Part shown: piece after piece, positions 1 to 8,121 of the stretch
How positions within the stretch are numbered: position 1 is the stretch's first letter
Layout of the letters: each line of letters begins with the position of its first letter
NCBI RefSeq assembly: GCF_050389775.1
Contig: NZ_CP177144.1
Coordinates: 3,534,001 to 3,598,000, forward strand
Source of the DNA: Marinibacterium sp050389775
Lineage (GTDB): Bacteria; Pseudomonadota; Alphaproteobacteria; Rhodobacterales; Rhodobacteraceae
Reading direction: 5' to 3'
DNA length: 64,000 nt
Position numbers and translations under genes: made by a program
The notes under the pieces: generated by a model
What the model saw: the letters and a program-made list of their open reading frames with translations, nothing else
Databases searched by the model: none
Told to the model about the DNA's origin: nothing

Positions 1-155
1 GGTGACGCCTGCGCGGCACCCGAGGGCACGGTATCCGCGGTATCGCCCGCGGTATTCGTCGTGCCCGCCCGCGCCGCCCGACCCGGTGCCATGGCCACAC
101 CGGCCGCTGATGCCAGCCCCGCCAGGGCCAGTCCCACAAGCTTGCGTCTGTGCAT
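1..155 (-). CDS. Secreted protein, N-terminal fragment (runs off the left edge)
   Basis: An ATG at 155 is preceded by GGGGAG on the minus strand and opens a frame with no stop to base 1 (51 codons). The translation starts MHRRKLVGLALAGLASAAG and continues into an Ala/Gly/Thr-rich stretch, which is a typical Sec signal peptide (basic n-region, hydrophobic core, small residues near the cleavage site). It is divergent from the PQQ-associated substrate-binding gene and shares its 231 bp upstream region, including the palindrome at 269-287. The mature part is outside the window, so no function is assigned; a periplasmic partner of the alcohol oxidation system is only a guess from position. Confidence 0.6.
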   Translation of the reverse strand, partial: MHRRKLVGLALAGLASAAGVAMAPGRAARAGTTNTAGDTADTVPSGAAQAS

Positions 156-268
156 GCCGCTCCCCACGGTCCAGGCAGGCCGCCCGGTCGGCCCACCGCG
201 CGCAGCATAGACCGAAACGGGGCTAAGATCCTAGCCCGTCGGGAAAATCCTACTTTGGTCTAAGACCC

Positions 269-287
269 GCTCTCAGAATGTGAGAGC
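269..287. promoter_or_regulatory. Palindromic operator candidate, site 1
   Basis: GCTCTCA-gaatg-TGAGAGC is a perfect 7-bp inverted repeat. A smaller palindrome, GGTCTAAGACC (257-267), lies just upstream, and TACTTTGGTC (251-260) precedes both. The centre is 109 bp before the start at 387 and about 123 bp before the divergent start at 155. The same pattern recurs at 8057-8071 and 10092-10106. Operator function is inferred from recurrence and position. Confidence 0.5.
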
Positions 288-386
288 GCCCGGCCACGGG
301 TTTCGCCCCGGGTTGACGGAACGGCCGGCGCCCGGCTTGATCGATGGTGGGAGTAGATCATGCCACCAGTGGCAGAGGGGGAGTTC

Positions 387-1613
387 ATGCGCCGTAGCAT
401 CACGCGGGCCGTTCGCGCGGCCTTCGTCTGTACGCTTGCCGGCGGGATCGGCCTGGGCGGGGTCGGGTTCGGCGGAACGGGCATGGCCCGGGCCGAGGCC
501 AATGCCCGCATCGGGCTGGTGCTGGTCCGCGATGACGACGCGCCCATCCCCCTGTCGCGGCTGGAAGATCCGGCCGACGACCAGGCCATCGCCGGGGCCG
601 AGGTGGCCATTGCCGACAATTCCACGACCGGCCGTTTCCTGAACCAGACCTACGAGCTGACGGTCATCCCCACCGCTCCCGACGACGCCGTGGCCGCCGT
701 GGCCGAGGCCCGGGCCCAGGGCATCGATTTCTTCGCCGTGGCCGCCGATGCCCCGCTCCTGGGCGATATCGCCGGGGCCGTGCCCGAGGCGCTGGTCTTC
801 AACATCCGGGCCACCGACGACAGCCTGCGCCTGGCCGAATGCCGGCCCAACCTGTTCCATGTCGCGCCCAGCCGGGCGATGAAGGCCGATGCCCTGGCGC
901 AGTACCTTGTCTGGAAAAAATGGACCCGCTGGTTCCTGATCCATGGCTCGCACCCCGAAGACATCGCCATGGCCGAGGCCTATCGCCGGGCCGCGCGCAA
1001 GTTCGGTGCCGACATCACCGAAGAGCGGGTCTTCGAGGACACCGGCGGCGCGCGCAGCAGCGACAGCGGGCACGTGCTGGTGCAACGCCAGATCCCGGTC
1101 TTCACCCAGAATGCCAAGCGCCACGACGTGGTCATCGCGGCGGACGAGAACGAGGTCTTTGGCCTTTACCTGCCCTATCGCACCTGGGATGCCCGGCCGG
1201 TCGCCGGCGATGCCGGGCTGCGCGCCCGCGACTGGCACGCCGGGTCCGAGGCCTGGGGCGGTGCCCAGTTGCAGACCCGGTTCGAGAAACATGCCAACCG
1301 CCACATGACCGGCCCCGATTACCTGGCCTGGCTGGCCCTGCGCGTCATCGGCGAGGCCGTCACCCGCACCGACAGCGCCGCGCCCGACACCATCCGGGCC
1401 TACCTGCGCTCGGACGATTTCGAGATCCCCGGCTTCAAGGGCCTGCCCCTGTCGTTCCGGCCGTGGAACCAGCAATTGCGCCAGGGGATCATGCTGGCCG
1501 ACGGGCCGTTGGTCGTCTCGGTCTCGCCGCAGGACGAATTCCTGCACCAGCGCACGCAGCTTGACACGCTGGGCTACGACGAACCCGAAACGGAGTGTTC
1601 CCTTGCCGATTAA
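387..1613 (+). CDS. PQQ-dependent alcohol dehydrogenase-associated ABC substrate-binding protein
   Basis: A 408-residue periplasmic protein with a signal peptide (MRRSITRAVRAAF, hydrophobic core, cleavage near MARAEA) followed by a branched-chain amino acid-type periplasmic binding fold. It belongs to the family found with PQQ alcohol dehydrogenase clusters, next to a dedicated ABC ATPase and permease; the ligand is unknown. ATG at 387 has GAGGGGGAG immediately upstream, so I prefer it to the more upstream in-frame ATG at 360. It heads a + strand run of co-directional genes to 5870 and overlaps the next gene. Palindrome site 1 lies about 100 bp upstream. Family assignment rests on overall sequence resemblance and on the unmistakable gene set around it. 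Confidence 0.85.
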   Translation: MRRSITRAVRAAFVCTLAGGIGLGGVGFGGTGMARAEANARIGLVLVRDDDAPIPLSRLEDPADDQAIAGAEVAIADNSTTGRFLNQTYELTVIPTAPDDAVAAVAEARAQGIDFFAVAADAPLLGDIAGAVPEALVFNIRATDDSLRLAECRPNLFHVAPSRAMKADALAQYLVWKKWTRWFLIHGSHPEDIAMAEAYRRAARKFGADITEERVFEDTGGARSSDSGHVLVQRQIPVFTQNAKRHDVVIAADENEVFGLYLPYRTWDARPVAGDAGLRARDWHAGSEAWGGAQLQTRFEKHANRHMTGPDYLAWLALRVIGEAVTRTDSAAPDTIRAYLRSDDFEIPGFKGLPLSFRPWNQQLRQGIMLADGPLVVSVSPQDEFLHQRTQLDTLGYDEPETECSLAD

Positions 1614-2562
1614 GTATCTCCTGCCCGCGCTTTTCGCCGCCGGCCCCGCCCTGGCCAACATTGCCTACGTGTCCAACGAACGGGGCAATTCGGTCACCCT
1701 GATCGACACCGACACGCTCGAAGTGCTGCGCACGATCGACACCGGCCAGCGCCCCCGGGGCATCACCATTTCGCCCTCGGGCCACGAGCTGTACCTCTGC
1801 GCCTCCGATGACGACACGGTCGAGGTCTACGACCCCAAGACGATGGAGCTGCTGCACACCCTGCCCTCCGGGCCGGACCCGGAATTGTTCGTGCTGCATC
1901 CCTCGGGCAATCCGCTTTACATCGCCAACGAGGACGACAACATCGTCACCGTGGTCGATGTCGAAAAGCACAGCGTGCTGGCCGAGATCCCGGTGGGTGT
2001 CGAACCCGAGGGCATGGGCGTGTCGCCCGACGGCAAATACGTGGTCAACACGTCGGAAACGACCAACATGGCCCATTTCATCAACACCGAGACCTACGAG
2101 CTGGACATCAACACGCTGGTCGACAGCCGGCCGCGCTTTGCCCAGTTCACCGATGACGGGGCCAAGCTGTATGTCTCGGCCGAGATCGGCGGCACGGTCA
2201 GCGTGATCGACCCGGCCAGCGGCGACATCACCAAGAAGATCGGTTTCGAAGTGCCGGGCATCGTGCCCGAGGCGCTGCAGCCGGTCGGCGTGCGGGTGAC
2301 CGGCGATGGCAAGACGGTCTTCGTGGCGCTTGGCCCGGCCAACCGGGTGGCGGTGATCGACGGCGAGACCGACGAGGTGGTCGATTACCTGCTGGTCGGC
2401 CAGCGGGTCTGGCAGCTGGGGTTCACGCCCGACGAGAAATACCTGTTCACGACCAATGGCAATTCCAACGACGTGTCGGTCATCGACGTTGCCGCGCGCA
2501 AGGTGATCAAGTCGATCCCCGTGGGCGAACAGCCCTGGGGCGTGGTTGTCTCGCCCGATTGA
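1603..2562 (+). CDS. YVTN-type beta-propeller, PQQ-associated
   Basis: A 319-residue secreted beta-propeller. After a short signal peptide (MPIKYLLPALFAAGPALA) it has repeated YVTN-like blades, for example IAYVSNERGNSVTLID, RPRGITISPSG, YIANEDDNIVTVVD, PEGMGVSPDGKY and LFTTNGNSNDVSVID. It matches the propeller subfamily that travels with PQQ-dependent alcohol catabolism and its ABC transporter. I chose the TTG at 1603 because it gives a clean signal peptide and has CGGAG upstream; the longer frame adds residues that belong to the overlapping upstream gene. The start lies inside the end of the previous gene (11 nt overlap), which suggests translational coupling. A docking or relay role with the periplasmic dehydrogenase is an inference. 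Confidence 0.85.
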   Translation: MPIKYLLPALFAAGPALANIAYVSNERGNSVTLIDTDTLEVLRTIDTGQRPRGITISPSGHELYLCASDDDTVEVYDPKTMELLHTLPSGPDPELFVLHPSGNPLYIANEDDNIVTVVDVEKHSVLAEIPVGVEPEGMGVSPDGKYVVNTSETTNMAHFINTETYELDINTLVDSRPRFAQFTDDGAKLYVSAEIGGTVSVIDPASGDITKKIGFEVPGIVPEALQPVGVRVTGDGKTVFVALGPANRVAVIDGETDEVVDYLLVGQRVWQLGFTPDEKYLFTTNGNSNDVSVIDVAARKVIKSIPVGEQPWGVVVSPD

Positions 2563-2857
2563 CGGGCGGAAACGGGTCCTGGCCAGACCGACGGGCAGAG
2601 TTGGAACAATGCCCTGATGCCGGGCGGGGCCGGATCAACGCCCGGATGACGAACCGAGCTGGATCGCCCGGCTGACAGGCGGAACCGGGTCACCGCCATA
2701 CGGACAGCCCGGGCCGGACCATCGCCGGACCAACGACCGCCCGACGCCGTACCGCCCCGGCACAGGGCATTGAGACATGGCCCCCAAGCCGGGCCACAAG
2801 GATGACCCCACACCTGGCCCCGCCCCGGGGCTGCACCGAAACTCCAGGGAGGAGAGA
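2563..2857. other. Intergenic gap, no gene seen
   Basis: A 295 bp GC-rich spacer between the propeller and the next secreted protein. It contains loosely repeated CGGATCAACG/CCGGATGACG-like words. I see no ORF with a ribosome binding site, no hairpin with a T-tract and no RNA gene. Confidence 0.4.
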
Positions 2858-3298
2858 ATGAAACACCTGATTGCCGCCGCGGCCCTTGCCCTTGTGGCCG
2901 GCCCGCTTGCCGCCGCCCCGCTGTGCGACAACCTGGGCTTTGCCGGCCTGTTGGCCAAGTGCAACCGCGAGGAACTGCCCCGCGTGACGCTCTCGGCCGG
3001 CCAGCCGCTGTCCGAAGGTCCCATGGCCCTGAAATCCGGGGTCTATTACACGATGTACATCGAAGCCGACGGCAGCCAGGAGCTGGCCCTTGTCGGCCCC
3101 GAGTTCTTCCGCGCGATCTGGATCAACGAGGTTGTCATCAACGATCTCGAAATCCGGCCGATGGCGCTGGACAGTTTCGAATTCGATGATGAAGGTACCA
3201 TCAGGTTCACCTTCATTGCCATCAAGCCCGGCCGCTACGAGCTCAAGATCCCGGGCTCGACCGGCGACAGTCAACGTGTGGAGATTTCGATCCAATGA
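2858..3298 (+). CDS. Small secreted protein of the PQQ/ABC locus, function unknown
   Basis: A 146-residue protein with a clear signal peptide (MKHLIAAAALALVAGPLAAA) and a mature region rich in beta-strand-like segments, ending YELKIPGSTGDSQRVEISIQ. The only cysteines are in the first 20 residues of the mature protein (CDNLGFAGLLAKC). ATG 2858 is preceded by GGGAGGAGAGA, an excellent ribosome binding site. Its stop overlaps the next start by 4 nt (ATGA). The tail resembles a cupredoxin-like or Ig-like edge, but I see no His/Cys/Met copper set, so I leave it unassigned. Its place between the propeller and the ABC ATPase suggests a periplasmic accessory role. Confidence 0.75.
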   Translation: MKHLIAAAALALVAGPLAAAPLCDNLGFAGLLAKCNREELPRVTLSAGQPLSEGPMALKSGVYYTMYIEADGSQELALVGPEFFRAIWINEVVINDLEIRPMALDSFEFDDEGTIRFTFIAIKPGRYELKIPGSTGDSQRVEISIQ

Positions 3299-3567
3299 CC
3301 CGTAAACCTGCCTCTGCCCTGGCCCTGGCCGCCGCCCTTGGCGCGGTTCTGGCCCTGCCTGCCCCCGTCCTGGCCGACGAGATGCCCAGCGAAGCCGAGA
3401 TGGAAGCCATCCTCGACGTGCTCGACAACCTGGAATGCGAAATGGATCCCGACGACATCGAGATCGAGGACGAAGGCTACGAGCTGGACGATGTCTTCTG
3501 CGCCGATGGCCAGTACGACATCGAGCTGAACAAGCAGTTCGAGGTCGTCGAGAAGCGCAAGGAATAA
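3295..3567 (+). CDS. PepSY-like small periplasmic protein
   Basis: 90 residues: a signal peptide (MTRKPASALALAAALGAVLALPAPVLA) and a short, very acidic mature part. The segment from GYELDDVFCADGQ to YDIELNKQF looks like the second half of a PepSY-type domain (a residue, 'D-V', then a DG-Y-x-I-E-L-N strand). There is a single cysteine pair (LEC and FCAD). The start overlaps the preceding stop (ATGA), and the stop is only 2 nt before the next start, so it is co-translated with its neighbours. PepSY domains usually inhibit or chaperone periplasmic enzymes; which protein is bound here is not visible. Confidence 0.7.
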   Translation: MTRKPASALALAAALGAVLALPAPVLADEMPSEAEMEAILDVLDNLECEMDPDDIEIEDEGYELDDVFCADGQYDIELNKQFEVVEKRKE

Positions 3568-3569
3568 CC

Positions 3570-4361
3570 TTGGCCGCGTCCGACCTGTCACCCGATGCGC
3601 AGGCGCCCGCCCTTTCGGTTGCGGGCGTCAGCCATTCCTACGGCCCGCGCACGGCGCTGGACGACGTGTCGCTCGACGTGCCGCGCGGGCGCTTTGTTGC
3701 CCTGCTGGGCGTGAATGGCGCGGGCAAGTCGACGCTGTTCAACCTGGTCACCCGGCTGTTCACCACCCGCCGGGGCCGGATCTCGATCTGCGGCCATCCG
3801 GTCGACAGCGCGCCCCGCGCGGCGCTGGCCGCGACCGGCGTGGTGTTCCAGACCCGGGCGCTGGATGTCTCGCTGAGCGTGGCCCAGAACTTTCGCTACC
3901 AGGGCGCCCTGCATGGCCTGCCCTGGGCACGGGTCGAGCCGCGCATGATGGCCCTGCTCGATCGCATCCACATGGCGGACCGGGCCGGCGACAAGGTCGG
4001 CCGGCTGTCGGGCGGCCAGCTGCGCCGGGTGGAAATCGCCCGCGCCCTGCTGCACGGGCCCCGGCTGCTGCTGTGCGACGAGGCCACTGTCGGGCTGGAT
4101 GTCCAGTCGCGGGCCGATATCGTGGCCGATGTGCACCGGCTGGCCGCCGAGGATGGTACCGGCGTGCTCTGGACGACCCACCTGATCGACGAGATCTGGC
4201 CCGACGACCCTGTGGTCGTGCTGCATCGCGGCCGGGTGCTGGCCCGCGACACCGCCCGGGCGCTGGCCGGGGACGGCACGCTGCAACAGGCCTTCCTGGC
4301 CATGACCGGCCCCGATGCCGCCACGCCCGCCCCGCCTGACACGGCCGAGATACCCGCGTGA
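3570..4361 (+). CDS. ABC transporter ATP-binding protein, PQQ alcohol dehydrogenase-associated
   Basis: 263 residues forming one nucleotide-binding domain: Walker A GVNGAGKST, Q-loop VVFQTRALD, signature LSGGQLRR, Walker B LLLCDEAT and switch His in WTTHLID. It resembles the drug/efflux (DrrA/NodI) class, consistent with an exporter-type permease next door, and is the ATPase subfamily known from PQQ alcohol dehydrogenase clusters. TTG 3570 is chosen because it directly follows the previous stop and starts just before the conserved domain; upstream in-frame codons lie inside the PepSY gene. The gene overlaps the permease gene by 4 nt. The transported substrate is unknown; export of a factor for the quinoprotein system is the usual hypothesis. 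Confidence 0.88.
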   Translation: MAASDLSPDAQAPALSVAGVSHSYGPRTALDDVSLDVPRGRFVALLGVNGAGKSTLFNLVTRLFTTRRGRISICGHPVDSAPRAALAATGVVFQTRALDVSLSVAQNFRYQGALHGLPWARVEPRMMALLDRIHMADRAGDKVGRLSGGQLRRVEIARALLHGPRLLLCDEATVGLDVQSRADIVADVHRLAAEDGTGVLWTTHLIDEIWPDDPVVVLHRGRVLARDTARALAGDGTLQQAFLAMTGPDAATPAPPDTAEIPA

Positions 4362-5149
4362 CCGGCTGGTGGATCTGCCTGCGCGGGATTTTCTGGCGCG
4401 AGATGCTGCGCTTTGTCCAGCAGCGCGAACGGTTCTTCGCCGCGCTGGTGCGCCCGCTGGTCTGGCTATTCATCTTTGCCGCGGGCTTTCGCGCCGTGCT
4501 GGGCCTGTCGATCACGCCGCCCTACGTGACCTACGTGCATTACGAGGTCTATGTCGTGCCCGGGCTCTGCGGCATGATCCAGCTGTTCAACGGCATGCAA
4601 TCCTCGCTGTCGATGGTCTATGACCGCGAGACCGGGGCCATGCGCACCCTGCTGGTCAGCCCCTACCCGCGCGGCTTCCTGCTGTCGGCCAAGCTGCTGG
4701 CCTCGGTCATGGTGTCGCTGCTGCAGGTCTATGCCTTCCTGCTGATCGCCCGGATCTGGGGGGTGGATCCGCCCTGGGCCGGCTACCTGGCCGCGGCCCC
4801 GGCGCTGGTCCTGTCGGGCATCGTGCTGGGGGCGATCGGGCTGTTCATCTCGTCGGCGGTGAAACAGCTGGAGAATTTCGCCGGGGTGATGAATTTCGTG
4901 ATCTTCCCGATGTTCTTCGCCTCGTCGGCGCTCTACCCGCTCTGGCGGGTGCGCGAAGGCTCGGTGCTGCTGTGGCAGATCGGCCAGCTCAATCCGTTTA
5001 CCCATTGCGTGGAACTGATCCGCTTTGCGCTCTATCTTCAGATCAACTGGCTGGCCCTGGCCGTGGTGGTGGCCACCGGCGCCCTGTTCCTGGGCGCGGC
5101 GCTCTGGGCCTACAACCCGTCGCGCGGGCTGATGAGCAAGCGGCGATGA
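4358..5149 (+). CDS. ABC-2 type permease, PQQ alcohol dehydrogenase-associated (PedC-like)
   Basis: 263 residues with about six hydrophobic spans, an N-terminal amphipathic part (FWREMLRFVQQRERFFAALV) and the ABC-2 permease signature region around the last third (VMNFVIFPMFFASSALYPLW, then LNPFTHCVELIRFALY). It starts at GTG 4358, overlapping the ATPase stop (GTGA), so the two subunits are translationally coupled. It is the inner-membrane partner of the ATPase, and with the binding-protein gene upstream it forms an unusual set: an exporter-type ABC pair together with a periplasmic binding protein. The N-terminal half is followed by YDRETGAMRTLLVSPYPR, a motif typical of ABC-2 exporters. Confidence 0.88.
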   Translation: MTGWWICLRGIFWREMLRFVQQRERFFAALVRPLVWLFIFAAGFRAVLGLSITPPYVTYVHYEVYVVPGLCGMIQLFNGMQSSLSMVYDRETGAMRTLLVSPYPRGFLLSAKLLASVMVSLLQVYAFLLIARIWGVDPPWAGYLAAAPALVLSGIVLGAIGLFISSAVKQLENFAGVMNFVIFPMFFASSALYPLWRVREGSVLLWQIGQLNPFTHCVELIRFALYLQINWLALAVVVATGALFLGAALWAYNPSRGLMSKRR

Positions 5150-5189
5150 CAGGACCGGGCGCCGGTGCGCCCGAGGGAGGACAAGACAG

Positions 5190-5870
5190 ATGACATCCAG
5201 ACATGCGATCCCCGGCCTTGCGGCCCGCCGCCCGACACTCACCCTTGTGCCGCGGCTGGTTCTGGGGCTGTTTCTGGGCCTGGGCCTGGCCCCTGCCGGC
5301 CCGGCCCGGGCCTTCGGCGACGAAAACTGGCCCTGCGTGCAGCGCAAGGTCGAACACATGTCCTGGGGCCAGATGTGGACCGGCCCGGCCCTGCCCGAAA
5401 CGGCGGCCTGGCGCCAGGATGCCCAGCTGGCCGAGCTGGTGCCCCTGCTGACCGCCCGGGGCGTGTCGCTGGACCGGATCGCGCCGCTGCTGGCCGGGCT
5501 GGAGGCCACCGAGACCGAAACCCGTGACGAACGCCTGACCCGGCTGTTTGCCGGGGCGTTCCAGGAGATCGACACCGAGCGATATCGCATCATCGGCGGG
5601 ATCAGCCGCTTTGCCGAGAAACACCGCGGCCTGTCGGAACAGATCGACACCAAGCGCGAAGAGGCCGCCCGCCTGCTGGCCGTGGCCGAGGATACCGATG
5701 CCAATGACGCCTGGGATGCCTACGAGGCCCTGGAAGACGAGATCTACTGGGACACGCGGATCTACCAGGACCGCCAGCGGTCGATCACCTATGTCTGCGA
5801 AAGCCCCGTCCTGCTGGAAAAACGCGCCTTCGCCGTCGCCCGCCTGATCCTGGCAGAGATGGGTCAATGA
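5190..5870 (+). CDS. Secreted protein of unknown function, end of ABC operon
   Basis: 226 residues with a long signal peptide (core LVLGLFLGLGLAPAGPARA). The mature protein begins FGDENWPCVQRKVEHMSWGQMW and is largely helical and charged, with a second cysteine near the C-terminus (TYVCESPVLL) that could pair with the first. A good ribosome binding site (GAGGGAGGACAAG) lies before ATG 5190. It is the last gene of the + strand run and is followed by the large hairpin at 5924-5999. I do not recognise the fold. Its constant company with the ABC and propeller genes argues for a periplasmic role in quinoprotein-linked oxidation. Confidence 0.75.
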   Translation: MTSRHAIPGLAARRPTLTLVPRLVLGLFLGLGLAPAGPARAFGDENWPCVQRKVEHMSWGQMWTGPALPETAAWRQDAQLAELVPLLTARGVSLDRIAPLLAGLEATETETRDERLTRLFAGAFQEIDTERYRIIGGISRFAEKHRGLSEQIDTKREEAARLLAVAEDTDANDAWDAYEALEDEIYWDTRIYQDRQRSITYVCESPVLLEKRAFAVARLILAEMGQ

Positions 5871-5923
5871 CCCATCCCACGATTGGCGCCCTTGCCGGAG
5901 ATCACCGAAGGTAGACAGGCGTT

Positions 5924-5999
5924 CGGCCGGATATTTGGAAAGAGAAAGAAGCAGGAGCGCGGCGCTTGCAGCTTCTTTCTCTTCTTAAATATCCGGCCG
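5924..5999. terminator. Large bidirectional hairpin terminator
   Basis: Left arm 5924-5952 and right arm 5971-5999 are near-perfect inverted complements (29 bp, about three mismatches) with an 18 nt loop. The arms run from CGGCCGGATATTT to AAGAGAAAGAAGC. It sits between convergent genes (stops at 5870 on + and 6057 on -), as expected for a shared terminator. The same arm sequence occurs at 25300-25326 and 25535-25560. Confidence 0.8.
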
Positions 6000-6056
6000 G
6001 ACTTCAGCCAGCTGGTGCAACATTTCAGAAAAGGGCCCCCAAACGGGCCACGGGGA

Positions 6057-6596
6057 TCAGGGCGCCCAGGGCTGGATCTTGTCCAGGGGCAGGTCCTCGA
6101 AGCTCCAGCCGTCGAGCCCGTCGGGATACCAGATGACCCGGGCATAGCCCAGTTCCGTCATCGCCCGCTTGGCCGCGTTCCAGGACATCCAGCAATTGAT
6201 CTGGCAGAAGAACACCACAGGGGCGGCCTTGTCGCCGGCGGTGGCCGCGTCAAGCCCCTGTTCGAGGTAGGCATTCATCCCCGGCGGCATGCGCCCGTAG
6301 CCCGTGTTGGGCAGCCAGGCCGCGCCGGGGATCGTCGCCCGGGGCTTGTCGATCCAGAGCGTCCCCTCGGGCAGGTTGTCAGGCCGGGGCGGACGGGGGA
6401 AGACATCGACAAAGACCGCCCCGCCATCTTGCCACAGCGCCCGGGCGGCCGGGGTATCGACCACCTGGGCCCCTTGCAGCGTGTCGGGCACGGGCGAGCG
6501 GTAATCGTCGAGCTTGTAGCCCGGCGGCTCGGGCACGCCCTGGGCCAGGGCCGGACCGGCCAGGAGGCAGATCAGGACAGCCGCTTCACTCCGCAC
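6057..6596 (-). CDS. PQQ-associated CxxxCW-motif rhodanese-like periplasmic protein
   Basis: 179 residues: a short signal peptide (ends CLLAGPALAQG), then a rhodanese-like domain whose active loop reads FFCQINCWMSWN, i.e. two cysteines followed by Trp rather than a normal rhodanese CxGxxR loop. This is the hallmark of the PQQ-dependent catabolism-associated 'CXXCW' family. GTG 6596 is the likely start; it overlaps the end of the XoxJ gene by 11 nt. The last gene of the minus-strand xoxG-xoxJ unit, it terminates at the hairpin 5924-5999. A thiol or sulfur transfer role in maturation of the quinoprotein system is inferred, not shown. Confidence 0.85.
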   Translation of the reverse strand: MRSEAAVLICLLAGPALAQGVPEPPGYKLDDYRSPVPDTLQGAQVVDTPAARALWQDGGAVFVDVFPRPPRPDNLPEGTLWIDKPRATIPGAAWLPNTGYGRMPPGMNAYLEQGLDAATAGDKAAPVVFFCQINCWMSWNAAKRAMTELGYARVIWYPDGLDGWSFEDLPLDKIQPWAP

Positions 6597-7446
6597 GCCC
6601 GAACTCGTCGACCAGGGGCACGCCGTATTCGGTCAGGATGGCATCGATCTCGTCCTGGTTGCGCCGGATCAGCGAATTCAGCTCGCGCTTCCAGCTCAGC
6701 TCGCCCTGCCGCACGCCCATGGTGATCCGGTAGAACAGGCGCGGCGCGCCGTCTTCCTTGAGCAGCGGGGTCACCACGACCTCGGCCCCGGTCTCGCGCG
6801 CGTAATAGCCCGCCAGCGGACCCCAGAGCACCGCGGCCTCGATCTCGCCGGCCTGCAGGTCGGCCAGCATCTGTTCGGCCGGGCTTTCCGACCGGCGATC
6901 GACCATCAGCTTGTAGCCCCGGGCATCGCCGATCAGCCCGTAGCGCGCCATGTGGGTGGCCGGCGGGCTGCCCGCCGTCACGCCCAGCACCCGGCCCTGC
7001 AGGCGCGGGTCGCCCAGGTGGTCGACATCGGCGATCTCGCTGCCCTGCGGCACGACGATGGCATAGGCCGAGGTGTAGTAATGGTTGGTGTTCAGGACCA
7101 GCTCGTGGCCCTGGGCAAAGCCGATCACCACGTCGCACTTGCCGATGGCCAGGGTCCGCCGCACGAAGCCCACGGCCTGGGGGAACCAGGTGTATTGCAC
7201 CGGCCGGCCCATCTTGTCGGCAAAGAGCTGGGCGATGCGGTTTTCGAACCCGTCTTCCTGCTGGTTGGAAAAGGGCATGTTCGCCGGATCGGCACAGACC
7301 CGAAAGAAATCCTTGCTGACCAGGTCCGACGTATCCGTCTCGGCCCCGGCCTCCGCCGCCACGAGGCACAGCCCCAGGGCGGCGGCGGAAAGCAGGCCCG
7401 TGGGCCGGGCCAGCCTGCGCGCGAGGTGACCGATCAGCCCATGCAC
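6586..7446 (-). CDS. xoxJ: XoxJ-like periplasmic solute-binding protein
   Basis: 286 residues with a signal peptide (core LLSAAALGLCLVAAEAGA) and an extracellular solute-binding (family 3-like) fold: FRVCADPANMPFSNQQ, FENRIAQLFADKMG, CDVVIGFAQGHELVLNTNHYYTS. This is the quinoprotein dehydrogenase-associated binding-protein family that includes MoxJ/MxaJ and XoxJ. XoxJ is thought to help assemble or activate XoxF in the periplasm rather than to import a solute. It overlaps xoxG by 13 nt at the 5' end and the CxxxCW gene at the 3' end, so the three are one operon, transcribed away from the palindrome at 8057-8071. Assignment is strong from family features and linkage to xoxF/xoxG. Confidence 0.9.
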   Translation of the reverse strand: MHGLIGHLARRLARPTGLLSAAALGLCLVAAEAGAETDTSDLVSKDFFRVCADPANMPFSNQQEDGFENRIAQLFADKMGRPVQYTWFPQAVGFVRRTLAIGKCDVVIGFAQGHELVLNTNHYYTSAYAIVVPQGSEIADVDHLGDPRLQGRVLGVTAGSPPATHMARYGLIGDARGYKLMVDRRSESPAEQMLADLQAGEIEAAVLWGPLAGYYARETGAEVVVTPLLKEDGAPRLFYRITMGVRQGELSWKRELNSLIRRNQDEIDAILTEYGVPLVDEFGRAE

Positions 7447-7955
7447 GCGTTTTCATCCTCGACGAACTGCTCGGACTTGGCCGCCTTCTTGGCCGGCCGG
7501 CCGCGCGGGATGGCATCGGCGCCGCGCGCCTTGAGATAGATGTAGATATCGTCCAGGTAGCACATCACGTTCTTGTTCAACCCGAAGGCCGGCATCACCT
7601 GGTTGTCGGCCGCATCGACCACCTTGCGGCCCTCGACGGCGACATAGACGAAATCGTAGTAATCCATGTCCACGGCGCTGTCCTTGAGCGCCGGAGCATA
7701 GGACGAGCCTTCGCCGTCGGGCCCGTGGCAGACATGGCATTCGGCATGGTAGCGCCGGAAGCCCGAGAAGGTATACCAATCCACCGTGCCATCCTCGGCC
7801 ACGTTGTAGGTCGGCACGTCATCCTCGGTGAAATACTTGCCGCCCTCCTCGTAGGCGGCGGTGAGGTTGTCGATCTCTGCATCCTGGGCCAGGACCGGCA
7901 CGGCGGTCAGGACAAGCGCCAGGCCGGCGGACAGAGCGTGGTGGATGGGTTTCAT
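7434..7955 (-). CDS. xoxG: Cytochrome c (XoxG), electron acceptor of XoxF
   Basis: 173 residues: a signal peptide from MKPIHHALSAGLALVL, then a single c-type heme site CHVCH (in YHAECHVCHGPDGEG) and a plausible Met axial ligand in NQVMPAFG. This is the cytochrome cL family that accepts electrons from methanol dehydrogenase. ATG 7955 is preceded by AGAAAGGA, which decides the start; the frame continues upstream but without a ribosome binding site. It is the first gene of the xoxG-xoxJ-CxxxCW operon, with the palindrome site 2 centred 109 bp upstream. It ends in a Lys-rich segment and a terminal Cys (ENACMG). Confidence 0.9.
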   Translation of the reverse strand: MKPIHHALSAGLALVLTAVPVLAQDAEIDNLTAAYEEGGKYFTEDDVPTYNVAEDGTVDWYTFSGFRRYHAECHVCHGPDGEGSSYAPALKDSAVDMDYYDFVYVAVEGRKVVDAADNQVMPAFGLNKNVMCYLDDIYIYLKARGADAIPRGRPAKKAAKSEQFVEDENACMG

Positions 7956-8056
7956 CTGATTCCTTTCTGGGATGCGCTCGGGCACGGAAATCACGTGTCT
8001 TTTCAGACCTATCCTGCCCGATCGCCCGGACAATCGAAGTAGTACTTTTGTCGTTT

Positions 8057-8071
8057 TCTCAGGATCTGAGA
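8057..8071. promoter_or_regulatory. Palindromic operator candidate, site 2
   Basis: TCTCAG-GAT-CTGAGA is a perfect 6-bp inverted repeat, centred 109 bp before the xoxG start at 7955, the same distance as site 1 from its gene. TACTTTTGTC (8043-8052) lies just beside it, matching TACTTTGGTC beside site 1. It abuts the xoxF terminator. Operator function is inferred. Confidence 0.55.
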
Positions 8072-8072
8072 C

Positions 8073-8100
8073 AAAGCGGGCGCCCGGATCGGGCGCCCGC
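8073..8100 (-). terminator. xoxF intrinsic terminator
   Basis: A perfect 11-bp stem (GCGGGCGCCCG at 8076-8086, CGGGCGCCCGC at 8090-8100) with a 3 nt loop, followed on the minus strand by TTTGT. It lies 22 bp after the xoxF stop, so it separates xoxF from the xoxG promoter. Confidence 0.75.
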
Positions 8101-8121
8101 GAGGTCATCAGGCGCCGTGCC

